From Erwinia sp. E602 (GTDB taxonomy: Bacteria; Pseudomonadota; Gammaproteobacteria; Enterobacterales; Enterobacteriaceae): DNA of 64,000 nucleotides. The stretch lies in the NCBI RefSeq assembly GCF_018141005.1, contig NZ_CP046582.1, forward strand, positions 1,612,001 to 1,676,000. Reading direction: 5' to 3'. The position numbers were made by a program, and so were the translations under genes. The notes below the pieces were generated by a model. The model had not been told where the DNA came from. It was given only the letters and a program-made list of their open reading frames with translations, and made no database searches. Below, piece after piece: positions 29,618-39,192 of this stretch. Position 1 is the stretch's first letter, and every line of letters begins with the position of its first letter.

Positions 29618-30040
29618 CTACAGGCTGTAGTGCATTAACAGGTACTCGCCCTGATCGCTCTCACCCTGCGCCACCACCCGCCAGCCGTGCTTCTTATAGA
29701 AGCTCTGCGCCTGCAGATTCTCCGCCAGGCACTTCAGCGCCCCGGTCGAGGTAAACCGCTGCTGCACCGCCTGTAACAGCGCGCTGCCGGCACCGCTGCC
29801 CTGGTGGGCCGGATCGATAAACAGGCTGTGCAGGAAGTTATCGTTCTCAAGCAGGGCGGCAAAACCCAGCCGCTCGCCGTCTTCTTCCGCGACCAGCACC
29901 GTTTCACCCAGCGTAATACGGTCAAAATCCTCCAGCTGCCACTCGCTGTCGTCCAGCCAGGTCCAGTTAGCCTTGCGTGAAGCGAGGAACAGCGTACGCA
30001 AAAACGGCCGGTCGGCTTCGGTAAACGGGCGGATGATCAT
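29618..30040 (-). CDS. GNAT-family N-acetyltransferase
   Basis: 140 aa from ATG 30038-30040, which follows AGGAG by nine bases; a longer frame to 30100 has no support. Acetyl-CoA-dependent acetyltransferase fold: MIIRPFTEADRPFL (beta 1/alpha 1), DPAHQGSGAGSALLQAV (motif A, acetyl-CoA pyrophosphate loop Q-x-x-G-x-G/A) and SFYKKHGWRV (motif B). Substrate unknown; a stand-alone gene at the edge of the exopolysaccharide locus. Confidence 0.85.
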   Translation of the reverse strand: MIIRPFTEADRPFLRTLFLASRKANWTWLDDSEWQLEDFDRITLGETVLVAEEDGERLGFAALLENDNFLHSLFIDPAHQGSGAGSALLQAVQQRFTSTGALKCLAENLQAQSFYKKHGWRVVAQGESDQGEYLLMHYSL

Positions 30041-30588
30041 GGGTAAAACTCCTGCAGCAAAACGCCATCTGGCAACGTCACAGAGTTTATCGCAAAACAT
30101 TAAATAATAATCAGAATAAACTAAATAACGCGGTTAAATACCCGTTTCAGGGTTTTTCTGCCTGGCTTTTGACTTTACGTGGCAGTTTATGTCGTTTTTT
30201 ATTGAATTTGGGCGGTTTTGGCTGGCGACGACGGCTATAACTCAGCATGATATCATCTGAAAATCACCCTGCGGGACTATTAATGAGTAAGTTTGATTTT
30301 TGACCTCTTGATTATTCCTGCTTTCTGGACAGGGTAAAAAAAAAGCGAAATTGACTAAGAATCTACCAGATATCCGACCAGTTAAGAAAAATCTGATTTA
30401 TACAAACTTGACGCGGGTTGACAATTTAGATCGGAATAAGTTGAAATAAAATACTCGTTAAATTTCAATGATTTGAATCGGTTCAATTGGATTATTTCAG
30501 AGCATTCTGGCGTTATTCCTAACCGGCACGTTGCGATAAGCTGTCAGAGAAATATCGTGATAGCCCTCCCATTTCGACAGTATTTAAC

Positions 30589-30602
30589 TTAGAATAATCC
30601 TA
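30589..30602 (+). promoter_or_regulatory. RcsAB box
   Basis: TTAGAATAATCCTA fits the RcsAB consensus TRVGAAWAWTSYGR at most positions and resembles the sites in front of colanic acid and amylovoran operons. It lies 760 bp upstream of wza and 106 bp upstream of JUMPstart. Confidence 0.65.
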
Positions 30603-30707
30603 CTTAACGAGTACACCCCTAAGACAGTTCTCATCAGATGACTGAGACTGCTTACGACCCGGCGCTGGACAACCCGCGCTGGGGGGGCTGGTGATGATTG
30701 CGACGTA

Positions 30708-30746
30708 CAGTGGACTGGTAGCTGTTGAGCCTGGGGCGGTAGCCTG
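30708..30746 (+). promoter_or_regulatory. JUMPstart with ops element (RfaH recruitment)
   Basis: CAGTGG, then AGCTG, then GGGCGGTAGCCT align with the JUMPstart consensus ending GGGCGGTAGCGT; the ops core GGCGGTAGC (30735-30743) is exact, followed by CT instead of GT. ACCGCCC (30752-30758) can pair with it. RfaH loaded here would suppress termination along the long operon. Known at polysaccharide loci of enterobacteria. Confidence 0.75.
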
Positions 30747-31349
30747 TCTGAACCGCCCTAAAATGGCGATGAAATGCACAGCTTCACGATTTCTCATTCA
30801 CTGTACTAATACTAACTATCTTAGATTCTTATTGCTCAGCGCGCGAATTTGATGATCCATAATTGAACAGACGCGCATGGCAACGTGGTAAAGAGTAGGG
30901 GACCAGGGCTGCGGAAGAGTCAACCGCGGGCACCCTTACTGCTGTGAGGTGACGGCTGTTTTCAGCTGGATGAACGAGTCACCTGTTGCGTACACTCCTC
31001 ACATGCAGTCCTTTTATGGTCCCGTTACATTACTGACCACCTCTTCAGAGTGCTTAGTTCAGCCCGACCCCGGATGCCCGGTGCCGATGAGCCCAGGCGT
31101 TCACTGCGCCAGATCCGGCATTCGTCAGACAAGACATAACCATACCTTATCCTGACCGGGCCAACGCACAGCGTTGACCCGTTGAAAAAAAGCCTTTTTT
31201 GGGCGATTAACCTACAATAGCTTCAACCTAAAACGGTTACACTGCTGCAATCAAGGCAGCAACCGTCCTTAACATTTCGTGGCCGGAACCGGGGGCCCCC
31301 CGCCCGGCCGCGGGCAGATAAATATTCTAATCATTGATGATACGAACTT

Positions 31350-32486
31350 ATGACCAAAAAACTTTTGAAGCTTTCGGCGGTGGCAGTAACTTTAGGGCTG
31401 TTAACTGGTTGTACGATTATTCCAGGGCAGGGACTGAGCACCTATGACAAAGACGTAGTTAAGGCAGAGGACAGCAACTTCGATATCAGTCAGTTGGTCA
31501 ACGTGTTCCCACTGACCCCCAGCGTAATCGATCGTATGCGTCCGGAGCCAGTGATCTCCCGCCCGAACCCAGAGCTGGACAGCCTTATTACAAGCTATGA
31601 ATACCGCATCGGCGTAGGTGACGTACTGATGGTAACCGTATGGGACCACCCGGAACTGACTACCCCGGCGGGGCAGTACCGCAGCGCGAGTGACACCGGC
31701 AACTGGGTGAATGCGGATGGGACGATTTTCTATCCTTATATTGGTAAGGTAAAGGTTGCGGGTAAGACTATTGCGGAGATTCGTCAGGATATAGCAAACC
31801 GCCTGGCTACCTATGTTGAAAGCCCACAGGTTGATGTATCTGTTGCCGCATTCCGCTCTCAAAAGGCCTATGTTACTGGCGAAGTCTCAAAGTCGGGTCA
31901 GCAGCCAATTACAAACATTCCGCTGACTGTTATGGATGCGATCAATGCCGCTGGCGGTCTCTCAGCCGATGCTGATTGGCGAAACGTGGTGCTTACTCAT
32001 AATGGCAAGGAAAGCAAAATCTCGCTTTATGCACTTATGCAAAAAGGCGATCTTACTCAGAACAAAATGTTGTTCCCTGGCGACATTCTATTCGTGCCAC
32101 GTAATGATGATCTGAAAATATTTGTTATGGGTGAAGTAGGCAAGCAAAGCACCCTGAAAATGGATCGAAGTGGCATGACCTTAGCTGAAGCACTTGGTAG
32201 TTCAGAGGGGATTTCTCAGTCAATGGGCGATGCGCAAGGTGTATTTGTGATTCGACAGATGCCTGGTCGAACTAACGGGAAAATTGCTAATATTTATCAA
32301 CTGAATGCTAAAGATGCTTCTGCGATGGTGTTAGGTACCGAATTTCAATTACAGCCTTACGATATTGTCTATGTCACCACTGCACCATTGGTACGTTGGA
32401 ACCGTGTGATTTCCCAGTTAGTGCCGACGATAACGGGTGTCCATGATATGACTGAGAATGTTCGCTACATTAGAACTTGGGAATAA
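31350..32486 (+). CDS. wza: Outer-membrane polysaccharide export lipoprotein (Wza/AmsH)
   Basis: 378 aa. Lipoprotein signal peptide with lipobox LLTGC (Cys about 21). Octameric outer-membrane channel that exports group 1-type capsule or exopolysaccharide. Wza blocks: [60 protein letters not shown] (SLBB-type domains), and the C-terminal helix [19 protein letters not shown] that crosses the outer membrane. First gene of the operon; three bases separate its stop (TAA, 32484-32486) from the wzb ATG. Confidence 0.95.
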   Translation: MTKKLLKLSAVAVTLGLLTGCTIIPGQGLSTYDKDVVKAEDSNFDISQLVNVFPLTPSVIDRMRPEPVISRPNPELDSLITSYEYRIGVGDVLMVTVWDHPELTTPAGQYRSASDTGNWVNADGTIFYPYIGKVKVAGKTIAEIRQDIANRLATYVESPQVDVSVAAFRSQKAYVTGEVSKSGQQPITNIPLTVMDAINAAGGLSADADWRNVVLTHNGKESKISLYALMQKGDLTQNKMLFPGDILFVPRNDDLKIFVMGEVGKQSTLKMDRSGMTLAEALGSSEGISQSMGDAQGVFVIRQMPGRTNGKIANIYQLNAKDASAMVLGTEFQLQPYDIVYVTTAPLVRWNRVISQLVPTITGVHDMTENVRYIRTWE

Positions 32487-32488
32487 TA

Positions 32489-32922
32489 ATGTTTAATTCC
32501 ATACTAGTAGTTTGTACTGGGAATATCTGTCGATCCCGATTGGTGAGCGTTTGTTACGACAGGCTCTGCCAGGAAAAAAAATTGACTCGGCAGGAGTAGG
32601 GGCCTTAGTTGATCATGCTGCAGATGCGTCTGCAATTGCAGTGAGTCAAAAACATGAACTGCTGTTGGATGGACACAAAGCACAGCAATTTACAGGCACT
32701 TTAGGCAGACAGTATGATCTGATACTAGTTATGGAAAAACACCATATAGAGCAGGTCACTAAGATTGCACCAGAAGCACGTGGTAAGACTATGCTCTATG
32801 GTCACTGGCTTGATGGGAAAGAGATACCAGACCCCTATCGTCAAAGTATGGAAGCATTTGAATTTGTCTACCAGTTGCTCGATCAAGCGTGCAACAGCTG
32901 GGTCCGTAAATTGGGTGGTTAA
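32489..32922 (+). pseudogene. wzb: Protein-tyrosine phosphatase Wzb/AmsI, frameshifted
   Basis: Low-molecular-weight tyrosine phosphatase that dephosphorylates Wzc. From ATG 32489 the frame reads MFNSILVVCTGNICRS, including the catalytic C-x5-R loop, then shifts: at the C3 run 32535-32537 one C appears to be missing, because family sequence (PIGERLLRQALPGKKIDSAG...) resumes in the next frame and continues to 32922 with the general-acid DPYR. With the extra C the protein would be about 144 aa, normal for Wzb. As given, translation stops soon after the loop, so no active enzyme would be made. A base-calling or assembly artefact is possible. Confidence 0.85.
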
Positions 32923-32939
32923 CTTTAGGAAGTTTATTT

Positions 32940-35108
32940 ATGTCTCCTGTATTATCTAATAAACCGGCCAGCCCGGATGCTGATGAAATTGATCTGAGTA
33001 GATTGATTGGTGAGTTGATTGACCATCGTAAACTCATTATCACTATCACTGCCGTATTTACTGTTTTATCTATTTTCTATGCATTATTTTCAACTCCAGT
33101 TTATCAAGCTGATGCTTTGATTCAGGTTGAACAAAAACAAGGTAATGCTATTCTGAATAGTTTGACTCAGATGTTACCTAATAGTCAGCCCGAATCTACT
33201 CCGGAAATTGCTCTTCTTCAGTCGAGGATGATTTTAGGGAAAACAGTCGATGAGCTTAATTTACAAGCCCAAGTATCTCAGAAGTATTTTCCGATTTTTG
33301 GAAGAGGATGGGCAAGATTAACAGGTAACCCGCCTGGCGATTTAGATGTGTCACGTCTGTATGTGGCAAATCAAGATGGGAAAACACCACCGCTTGAATT
33401 GAAAGTTGTTGATAAAAATAGCTATGAATTGACCGGTGGTGGTTATGAATTAAAGGGTCGTGTTGGGGAGTTACTTGAAGCAAAAGGTTTGTCAATACTT
33501 GTCAGGCAATTGAAAGGTGAGCAGGGAGATATATTTAAGATTAATTACCTCTCTCGCCTTGATGCTATAAACAATCTTCAAAAGTCGTTTAGTGCAGCAG
33601 ACCAAGGTAAAGATACTGGCATGCTAAACTTGACAATTAATGGTGATAAACCAGAATTGATTCAACGTATTCTCAAAAGTATCAGTGAAAATTATCTTGC
33701 TCAGAATATTGACCGACAGGCAGCCCAGGATACTAAGAGTTTAGATTTCTTACAACAACAGTTACCGCAAGTTCGTAGCGATTTGGACAGTGCAGAAGAC
33801 AAACTTAATGCCTACCGTAAGTTAAAAGACTCTGTGGATCTGAATCTTGAAGCAAGATCAACGTTAGATCAGATAGTAAACGTTGATAATCAATTGAATG
33901 AAATGACTCTACGTGAAGCAGAAATTTCGCAACTATATACAAAATCGCACCCGACTTATAAAGCTCTAGTTGAAAAAAGAGAAACTTTACTTCTGGAGAA
34001 GAAGAAGCTTAATAAACAAGTTTCTGCAATGCCGGGCACTCAGCAAGAAGTTCTGCGTCTAAGCAGGGATGTTGAATCTGGTAGAGCGGTTTATATGCAA
34101 TTATTAAACCGACAACAAGAACTGAGTATCGCAAAAAACAGTGCTATAGGTAATGTCAGAATTATAGATGAGGCAGCAACTACTCCAAAGCCGGTTAAAC
34201 CTAATAAGAAAGTAGTTGTGCTATTGGGTACGATTTTTGGTGGATTTATAGCTGTAGGTCTTGTTTTATTGAGGATATTTCTTCGTAAAGGAATTGATTC
34301 TCCAGAGAAACTTGAAGAACTTGGAATTAATGTTTATGCCAGCGTACCCGTTTCAGAATGGATGGCGCGTAAGGCTTCTGCACGTTTACTGAAAGTTAAA
34401 GGGAAGAGCAAAGAAAATTTAAGCTTCCTTGCAATTGAAAATCCGGCAGATTTAGCTATCGAAGCTATACGTAGCCTTCGGACAAGCTTACATTTTGCAA
34501 TGATGGAAGCAAGTAATAACATCTTGATGATATCAGGTGCCAGTCCTAACGCAGGAAAAACATTTATAACAACTAATTTAGCTGCTGTAATAGCTCAAAG
34601 TGGACAGCGCGTGCTGTTTATTGATGCAGATATGCGAAAAGGTTATTCACATGATATTTTCAGACTTGGTATAGATAACGGTCTTTCTGATTATCTGTCT
34701 GGTAAAGTAAAAATAGATAACTCAATTAAAAATGTGAAAGATGCTGGGTTCGACTTCATTGCAAGAGGCCAGATTCCTCCAAATCCTGCCGAGCTATTAA
34801 TGCACCCTCGCTTTAATGAACTGTTGAAATGGGCTAGTGATAACTATGATCTAGTTTTAGTGGACACTCCGCCTATTCTGGCTGTTACCGATGCCGCAGT
34901 TATTGGTCGTTTTGCGGGTACAACATTACTGGTAGCTAGGTTCGAACAAAATACAGCTAAAGAGATGGAAGTTAGTTTCAAACGATTCGAACAGAGTGGA
35001 GTAGCAATTAAAGGTTGTATCCTTAATGGTGTAATCAAAAAAGCAAGTAGTTATTATGGTTATGGCTATAATAACTATGGTTACTCATACGAAGATAAAA
35101 ACAAATAG
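32940..35108 (+). CDS. wzc: Tyrosine-protein autokinase Wzc/AmsA
   Basis: 722 aa (720 in E. coli Wzc). Inner-membrane polysaccharide co-polymerase with a cytoplasmic BY-kinase. An N-terminal Wzz domain with membrane segment (LIITITAVFTVLSIFYALF), a periplasmic coiled coil (about 270-370), a second membrane segment (VVVLLGTIFGGFIAVGLVLL), then Walker A GASPNAGKTFITTNLA, Walker A' VLFIDADMRKG and Walker B LVLVDTPPIL. The C-terminal tyrosine cluster (SSYYGYGYNNYGYSYED) is the autophosphorylation tail. Ribosome site TAGGAAG. Works with Wza, and normally Wzb, in polymer length control and export. Confidence 0.95.
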   Translation: MSPVLSNKPASPDADEIDLSRLIGELIDHRKLIITITAVFTVLSIFYALFSTPVYQADALIQVEQKQGNAILNSLTQMLPNSQPESTPEIALLQSRMILGKTVDELNLQAQVSQKYFPIFGRGWARLTGNPPGDLDVSRLYVANQDGKTPPLELKVVDKNSYELTGGGYELKGRVGELLEAKGLSILVRQLKGEQGDIFKINYLSRLDAINNLQKSFSAADQGKDTGMLNLTINGDKPELIQRILKSISENYLAQNIDRQAAQDTKSLDFLQQQLPQVRSDLDSAEDKLNAYRKLKDSVDLNLEARSTLDQIVNVDNQLNEMTLREAEISQLYTKSHPTYKALVEKRETLLLEKKKLNKQVSAMPGTQQEVLRLSRDVESGRAVYMQLLNRQQELSIAKNSAIGNVRIIDEAATTPKPVKPNKKVVVLLGTIFGGFIAVGLVLLRIFLRKGIDSPEKLEELGINVYASVPVSEWMARKASARLLKVKGKSKENLSFLAIENPADLAIEAIRSLRTSLHFAMMEASNNILMISGASPNAGKTFITTNLAAVIAQSGQRVLFIDADMRKGYSHDIFRLGIDNGLSDYLSGKVKIDNSIKNVKDAGFDFIARGQIPPNPAELLMHPRFNELLKWASDNYDLVLVDTPPILAVTDAAVIGRFAGTTLLVARFEQNTAKEMEVSFKRFEQSGVAIKGCILNGVIKKASSYYGYGYNNYGYSYEDKNK

Positions 35109-35114
35109 ATAGTT

Positions 35115-35146
35115 TCGACTTGGCCTAAGGTCAAGTCGAGTTTTTT
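35115..35146 (+). terminator. Attenuator-like terminator after wzc
   Basis: 8-bp stem TCGACTTG / CAAGTCGA with a 9-base loop and GTTTTTT. Divides export genes from glycosyltransferase genes; similar hairpins after wzc occur in group 1 capsule loci, where read-through depends on RfaH. Confidence 0.75.
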
Positions 35147-35252
35147 AATTGGAAAAGATATGTAGTGACTTATGTTAATTTATGGGTATCAGTAAGAATT
35201 TATAACAACTAATTAATAAATAACAATCATCTTGCGAAAATGGTGAGGAACC

Positions 35253-36683
35253 ATGACACGTTTAACCAGAAATTTTTTGGTAAGTTTAACGTTGAGTATA
35301 TCTGATTTTATAAGCTTCACTTCTGCAATATACATTGCAATGTGGATATTGAATTTTAATTCAGGTATTTACTCAGACCGAATACCTGACGAGGCGATCG
35401 ACGGGTGGATTAGTGTACATTGGACATTAGCATTATGCTGCATTGCTTGGTTCGGAATGCGGTTACGACACTATTTTTATCGCAAGACTTTTTGGTTTGA
35501 ACTTAAAGAGGTTTTACGTACTTTAGTTATCTTCGCTATTATTGAAATTGCGATTATTGCTTTTGCCAAATGGTATTTTTCCAGGAATCTTTGGTTGCTT
35601 ACTTGGATATTGTTGTTGTTAATAATGCCAGTCATGAGAGTTGTTAGTAAAATAGTTCTACACAGATTAAATTTATGGCGTAGAGATACAATTATAATTG
35701 GCAGTGGTAAAAATGCCATTGATGCGTATCTCGCGATAACCAGCGAATCTAACTTAGGATTCCAGGTTGTCGCTTTTATTAATAGCAATGATGCGGTGCT
35801 CAAACCCAATGAAATACTTGGCGTTCCAGTTATAAACACGAACATCGGTTACTTGGATGAAAAAATTGATAAACGTATGCAGTTCATTGTTGCAGTAGAA
35901 AATAATGAGGCTGATTTGCGTAATGATTGGCTAAGAGAGCTGATGCTCAAAGGATTCAGATACGTCTCTGTTATACCGACATTGCGAGGCGTTCCGTTAG
36001 ATAGCACAGATATGTCGTTTATCTTCAGTCACGAAGTAATGATATTTAGAGTGCATCAAAATTTAGCTAAATGGTCGTCTCGAATCTTAAAACGTACCTT
36101 TGATGTACTCGCATCTTCTCTTATTATATTAATCCTTTCTCCGTTATTATTATTCATCCGTTCTAAAGTTACTAAGGATGGCGGCCCGGCAATTTATGGA
36201 CACGAGCGGATAGGTAAAAATGGTAAAAAATTTAAGTGCTTAAAATTTCGTTCAATGGCTATTAACTCCAAAGAGTTACTTGATGAACTTTTGCTGAAAG
36301 ATCCTAACGCCAAAGCTGAATGGGAAGAGACTTTTAAATTAAAAAATGATCCACGGGTTACTAAGATAGGTCACTTGCTTCGTCGCACAAGTATGGACGA
36401 GCTGCCTCAACTCTTTAACGTTATCAAGGGAGAAATGAGCTTAGTTGGCCCTAGACCAATTGTTCAGGAGGAACTAGAACGTTACAGAGAACAAGTAGGA
36501 TATTATTTAATGAGTAAGCCTGGAATCACTGGGCTTTGGCAGGTTAGTGGTCGTAGTGATGTTGATTATGAAACCAGGGTATATTTCGATGCATGGTACG
36601 TAAAAAATTGGTCAATGTGGAACGATATAGCCATTTTATTTAAAACAGTTGGAGTTGTTTTAAAAAGAGATGGTGCGTACTAA
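35253..36683 (+). CDS. Undecaprenyl-phosphate sugar-1-phosphate transferase (WcaJ/WbaP/AmsG family)
   Basis: 476 aa initiating enzyme that moves glucose- or galactose-1-phosphate from a UDP-sugar onto undecaprenyl phosphate. Four N-terminal membrane segments, a central nucleotide-fold domain (DTIIIGSGKNAIDAYLAI), a fifth hydrophobic segment (VLASSLIILILSPLLLF) and the catalytic C-terminal domain: KFRSM, DELPQLFNVIKGEMSLVGPRP and KPGITGLWQVSGRSD. Gal versus Glc specificity cannot be read from the sequence. AGGAACC precedes the ATG. First gene after the wzc attenuator, whereas amsG is first in the amylovoran operon. Confidence 0.9.
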   Translation: MTRLTRNFLVSLTLSISDFISFTSAIYIAMWILNFNSGIYSDRIPDEAIDGWISVHWTLALCCIAWFGMRLRHYFYRKTFWFELKEVLRTLVIFAIIEIAIIAFAKWYFSRNLWLLTWILLLLIMPVMRVVSKIVLHRLNLWRRDTIIIGSGKNAIDAYLAITSESNLGFQVVAFINSNDAVLKPNEILGVPVINTNIGYLDEKIDKRMQFIVAVENNEADLRNDWLRELMLKGFRYVSVIPTLRGVPLDSTDMSFIFSHEVMIFRVHQNLAKWSSRILKRTFDVLASSLIILILSPLLLFIRSKVTKDGGPAIYGHERIGKNGKKFKCLKFRSMAINSKELLDELLLKDPNAKAEWEETFKLKNDPRVTKIGHLLRRTSMDELPQLFNVIKGEMSLVGPRPIVQEELERYREQVGYYLMSKPGITGLWQVSGRSDVDYETRVYFDAWYVKNWSMWNDIAILFKTVGVVLKRDGAY

Positions 36684-36819
36684 TAGAGTATTAAGGATTG
36701 AAATCGCTTGGATCTCAATAAATTGACTTGTAAATTCAATTTGCCAAAATGAGTTAGATATAAATTAGGGTTAAAATTTTCTATTCATAACTCAATGAAT
36801 TACTTGAAAGGTTTATCGT

Positions 36820-38064
36820 ATGAAAATAAGGTTGAATAACTTAGTGGAAGGGTACTTTTCCGCTCTGTTTTTCATGATAAACCCGATTCTTGGGTTTGTC
36901 ATGTCATTGAGGAATATAGGGAGGAATAGTTACTTTTCAGTTTTAATCCTTACTTTTTTAATCACCCTAATGGCTTATACGATGAGGCCTTATGTTGGTT
37001 GGGATATAGTAAGGTATTATGATTACTATGATACTGGTGGTTATACAGGTATCACATTAATGAGTATATTTTTTGACATAGGAACAATCTCCGCATTCAT
37101 AGATTTCATGTCAGAAAACAATATAAAAAAGGAATTTATACCAGCCATATCTACTTTCATACAATTTTTTTGTACTTTTACTGTGTTATATTCGGTACTT
37201 AAAAAGCGAGAGAAAGATAGTCAAAGCAATCTTATAAACTTTTACTTTTATTGTGTGGTTTTAGTGAGTACTAGCTTCATAGCCAGTGCTAGTGGAGTGA
37301 GGAATGGAGCAGCATTAGGTTTGTTTATTGCGGGCTATTATTTTTTCTTTGAAAACAAAAAAAAGACCGCAGTGGTTATTTTTACTCTTGGTACGGCAAT
37401 ACACTTTTTCATACTATTGCCTATTTTGATTCTGGTTGTTGGTAATTTATTTAGATTTGTAAGTTTGCGGTTTTATAAAACCGTACTCGTATTGTCTATG
37501 CTGATGGCGGTAATGGGGGTTGCAAATCTATTCATATCTGCTTTGTTTTTAGTTTTGAAACCAATTCTAACAGCAGTGAACCTGTATAAAGAACAATATG
37601 TTTTGTCTGGCGAGTATTCCTCATTTTCGGCTTCAGATGGATATGATCTTGTTCTGAAACTGATCATTCTCATCCCATTGATAATTTATTCTTTTATTTT
37701 AATAAAGAATAAAAAAGATGATAGGGAATCACTTTTCATATATCAGATGCTGATAATCTGCTTCCTTTTCTCTGGACTGACAACACTATTCAACAGATAT
37801 ATGATCCTTACAGAGTTGGTTGCGTCGATCTATCTTGCGAAACGGTTTTCCCAGGATGTGCTCAAACCAAAAATAAAAAAAGTGCATTTTTTACTCCTAG
37901 GTGCACTACTGTTGGCTTGCGTTAAACCACTAGGGCAATACCGTGGAATATATCTACCATCTTGGGGCAAGTTATTTACTACTAGTACAGTAACGTTGCT
38001 TCAAGAAGATATAAAGCCTAGTCAATATATTCCAGCTGAAACTCAATCTATCAAAAGCCTATAG
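36820..38064 (+). CDS. EpsG/Wzy-type polysaccharide polymerase
   Basis: 414 aa with about ten membrane segments, EpsG family by the N-terminal pattern (LITLMAYTMRPYVGWDIVRYYDYYD), which resembles AmsC. It would link repeat units at the periplasmic face. AAAGG eight bases upstream of the ATG. AT-rich like the rest of the serotype-type part of the locus. Assignment is by topology, motif and position. Confidence 0.75.
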   Translation: MKIRLNNLVEGYFSALFFMINPILGFVMSLRNIGRNSYFSVLILTFLITLMAYTMRPYVGWDIVRYYDYYDTGGYTGITLMSIFFDIGTISAFIDFMSENNIKKEFIPAISTFIQFFCTFTVLYSVLKKREKDSQSNLINFYFYCVVLVSTSFIASASGVRNGAALGLFIAGYYFFFENKKKTAVVIFTLGTAIHFFILLPILILVVGNLFRFVSLRFYKTVLVLSMLMAVMGVANLFISALFLVLKPILTAVNLYKEQYVLSGEYSSFSASDGYDLVLKLIILIPLIIYSFILIKNKKDDRESLFIYQMLIICFLFSGLTTLFNRYMILTELVASIYLAKRFSQDVLKPKIKKVHFLLLGALLLACVKPLGQYRGIYLPSWGKLFTTSTVTLLQEDIKPSQYIPAETQSIKSL

Positions 38065-38075
38065 TCGAGAATTCT

Positions 38076-39191
38076 TTGAAAATATTACATATCGCGGAAA
38101 CAGCCAAGGGTGGTGTTGGTACAGTATTACATTCACTTGTGCACCATCAAAGATCACAGTCAGATGTTACAAAAGTGAGTTGCTTGCTCCCATTGGAGCA
38201 TTCTAAGGATGTTGAGTTATATGGAGATGTTGAGTATCGTTTTTTTAATAGAAAAAAGAGAAGTATCAACTCACTATTACATTTTGCACTTAAAACGGCT
38301 TGTATATTGTATTCGACTAAGCCTGACGTAGTGCATCTACATAGCTCATTCGCAGGTATGATTGCCAGGCCTATGGCTTGGTTGATATGTGGAAAAAAAA
38401 CCAAAATCATTTATAGTCCACATGCTTTCTCTTTCTTGATGGATACATCAGCACTGAAAAAAAAATGTTATATCAAGATTGAAAAGGCAATGTCTTTTTT
38501 TTGCGATAAGATAATCTGTGTTAGTGATTATGAATATATTTCAGCGATAGAGGCGAGTCTTGCAAAAGATAAATTGGTGATGATTTATAATGGTGTAGAC
38601 AAAAAAACAAAAAAAAATAGCAGGGTGTTAAATGATCACGGAGGAGTTTTTAAACTCCTATTCGTAGGTCGAATTGACTATCAAAAGGGATTTGATATCT
38701 TGATTGACGTTGTTAACTCTATTAATAAGGATGAGCTTAGATATAAAATAGAATTGACCGTTGTCGGAGATAGTGTCAACGATGTTCGGGATAAATATAA
38801 CGTATCTAATGATAATTTAAACATCGCATACAAGGGGTGGTTAAATCAGGAAAAGATTGAAAAGCATTATTTAGAGTCGGATTTTGTGATTTTGCCAAGC
38901 AGGTGGGAGGGGTTTGCCATGGTCCCTCTGGAGTCTATGAGCTATGGTACCCCTGTAATAGTAAGTGATATACCCCCATTTATCGAATTAATTTCAAAAA
39001 AAGATAGTGGGATACATTTCTCTCTCGATGACAAAAAAACGCTTTTGGAAGTACTAATCAATTTGGATAAAAATGACAGACAAAAATTATCATCTTTAGG
39101 TTATTCTTCATTTTCTGAATATTTTACATCAGATAAAATGAATAGTGAGACTTTGATACTCTATAAAAACACAATTAATTCTGGAGTATAA
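38076..39191 (+). CDS. GT4-family glycosyltransferase
   Basis: 371 aa, GT-B fold. Starts at a TTG (38076): MKILHIAETAKGGVGTVLHSL, with only a weak GAG upstream. Donor-binding half: LLFVGRIDYQKGFDILIDVV and the E-x7-E region WEGFAMVPLESMSYGTPVIVSDIPP. Transfers one sugar of the repeat unit on the cytoplasmic face. Sugar and linkage unknown. Confidence 0.85.
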   Translation: MKILHIAETAKGGVGTVLHSLVHHQRSQSDVTKVSCLLPLEHSKDVELYGDVEYRFFNRKKRSINSLLHFALKTACILYSTKPDVVHLHSSFAGMIARPMAWLICGKKTKIIYSPHAFSFLMDTSALKKKCYIKIEKAMSFFCDKIICVSDYEYISAIEASLAKDKLVMIYNGVDKKTKKNSRVLNDHGGVFKLLFVGRIDYQKGFDILIDVVNSINKDELRYKIELTVVGDSVNDVRDKYNVSNDNLNIAYKGWLNQEKIEKHYLESDFVILPSRWEGFAMVPLESMSYGTPVIVSDIPPFIELISKKDSGIHFSLDDKKTLLEVLINLDKNDRQKLSSLGYSSFSEYFTSDKMNSETLILYKNTINSGV

Positions 39192-39192
39192 T

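Larger units (their letters stand above)
30041..31349 (+). other. 1.3-kb leader/promoter region of the exopolysaccharide operon
   Basis: Gene-poor DNA with a RcsAB box (30589-30602), a JUMPstart/ops element (30708-30746), a terminator-like stem GGGCCAACGC / GCGTTGACCC (31158-31180, one mismatch) with a T6 run 15 bases later, and a hairpin ACGGTT..TGCTGC / GCAGCA..AACCGT (31233-31266). A 33-codon minus-strand frame (30147-30248) encoding a very basic peptide (MLSYSRRRQPKPPKFNKK...) is possible but has a poor ribosome site. The remaining sequence shows nothing recognisable. Confidence 0.6.

Noticed and set aside
30960..31155. 68-codon plus-strand frame in the exopolysaccharide leader
   Set aside because: No ribosome site, no conservation signal; lies in the transcript leader.
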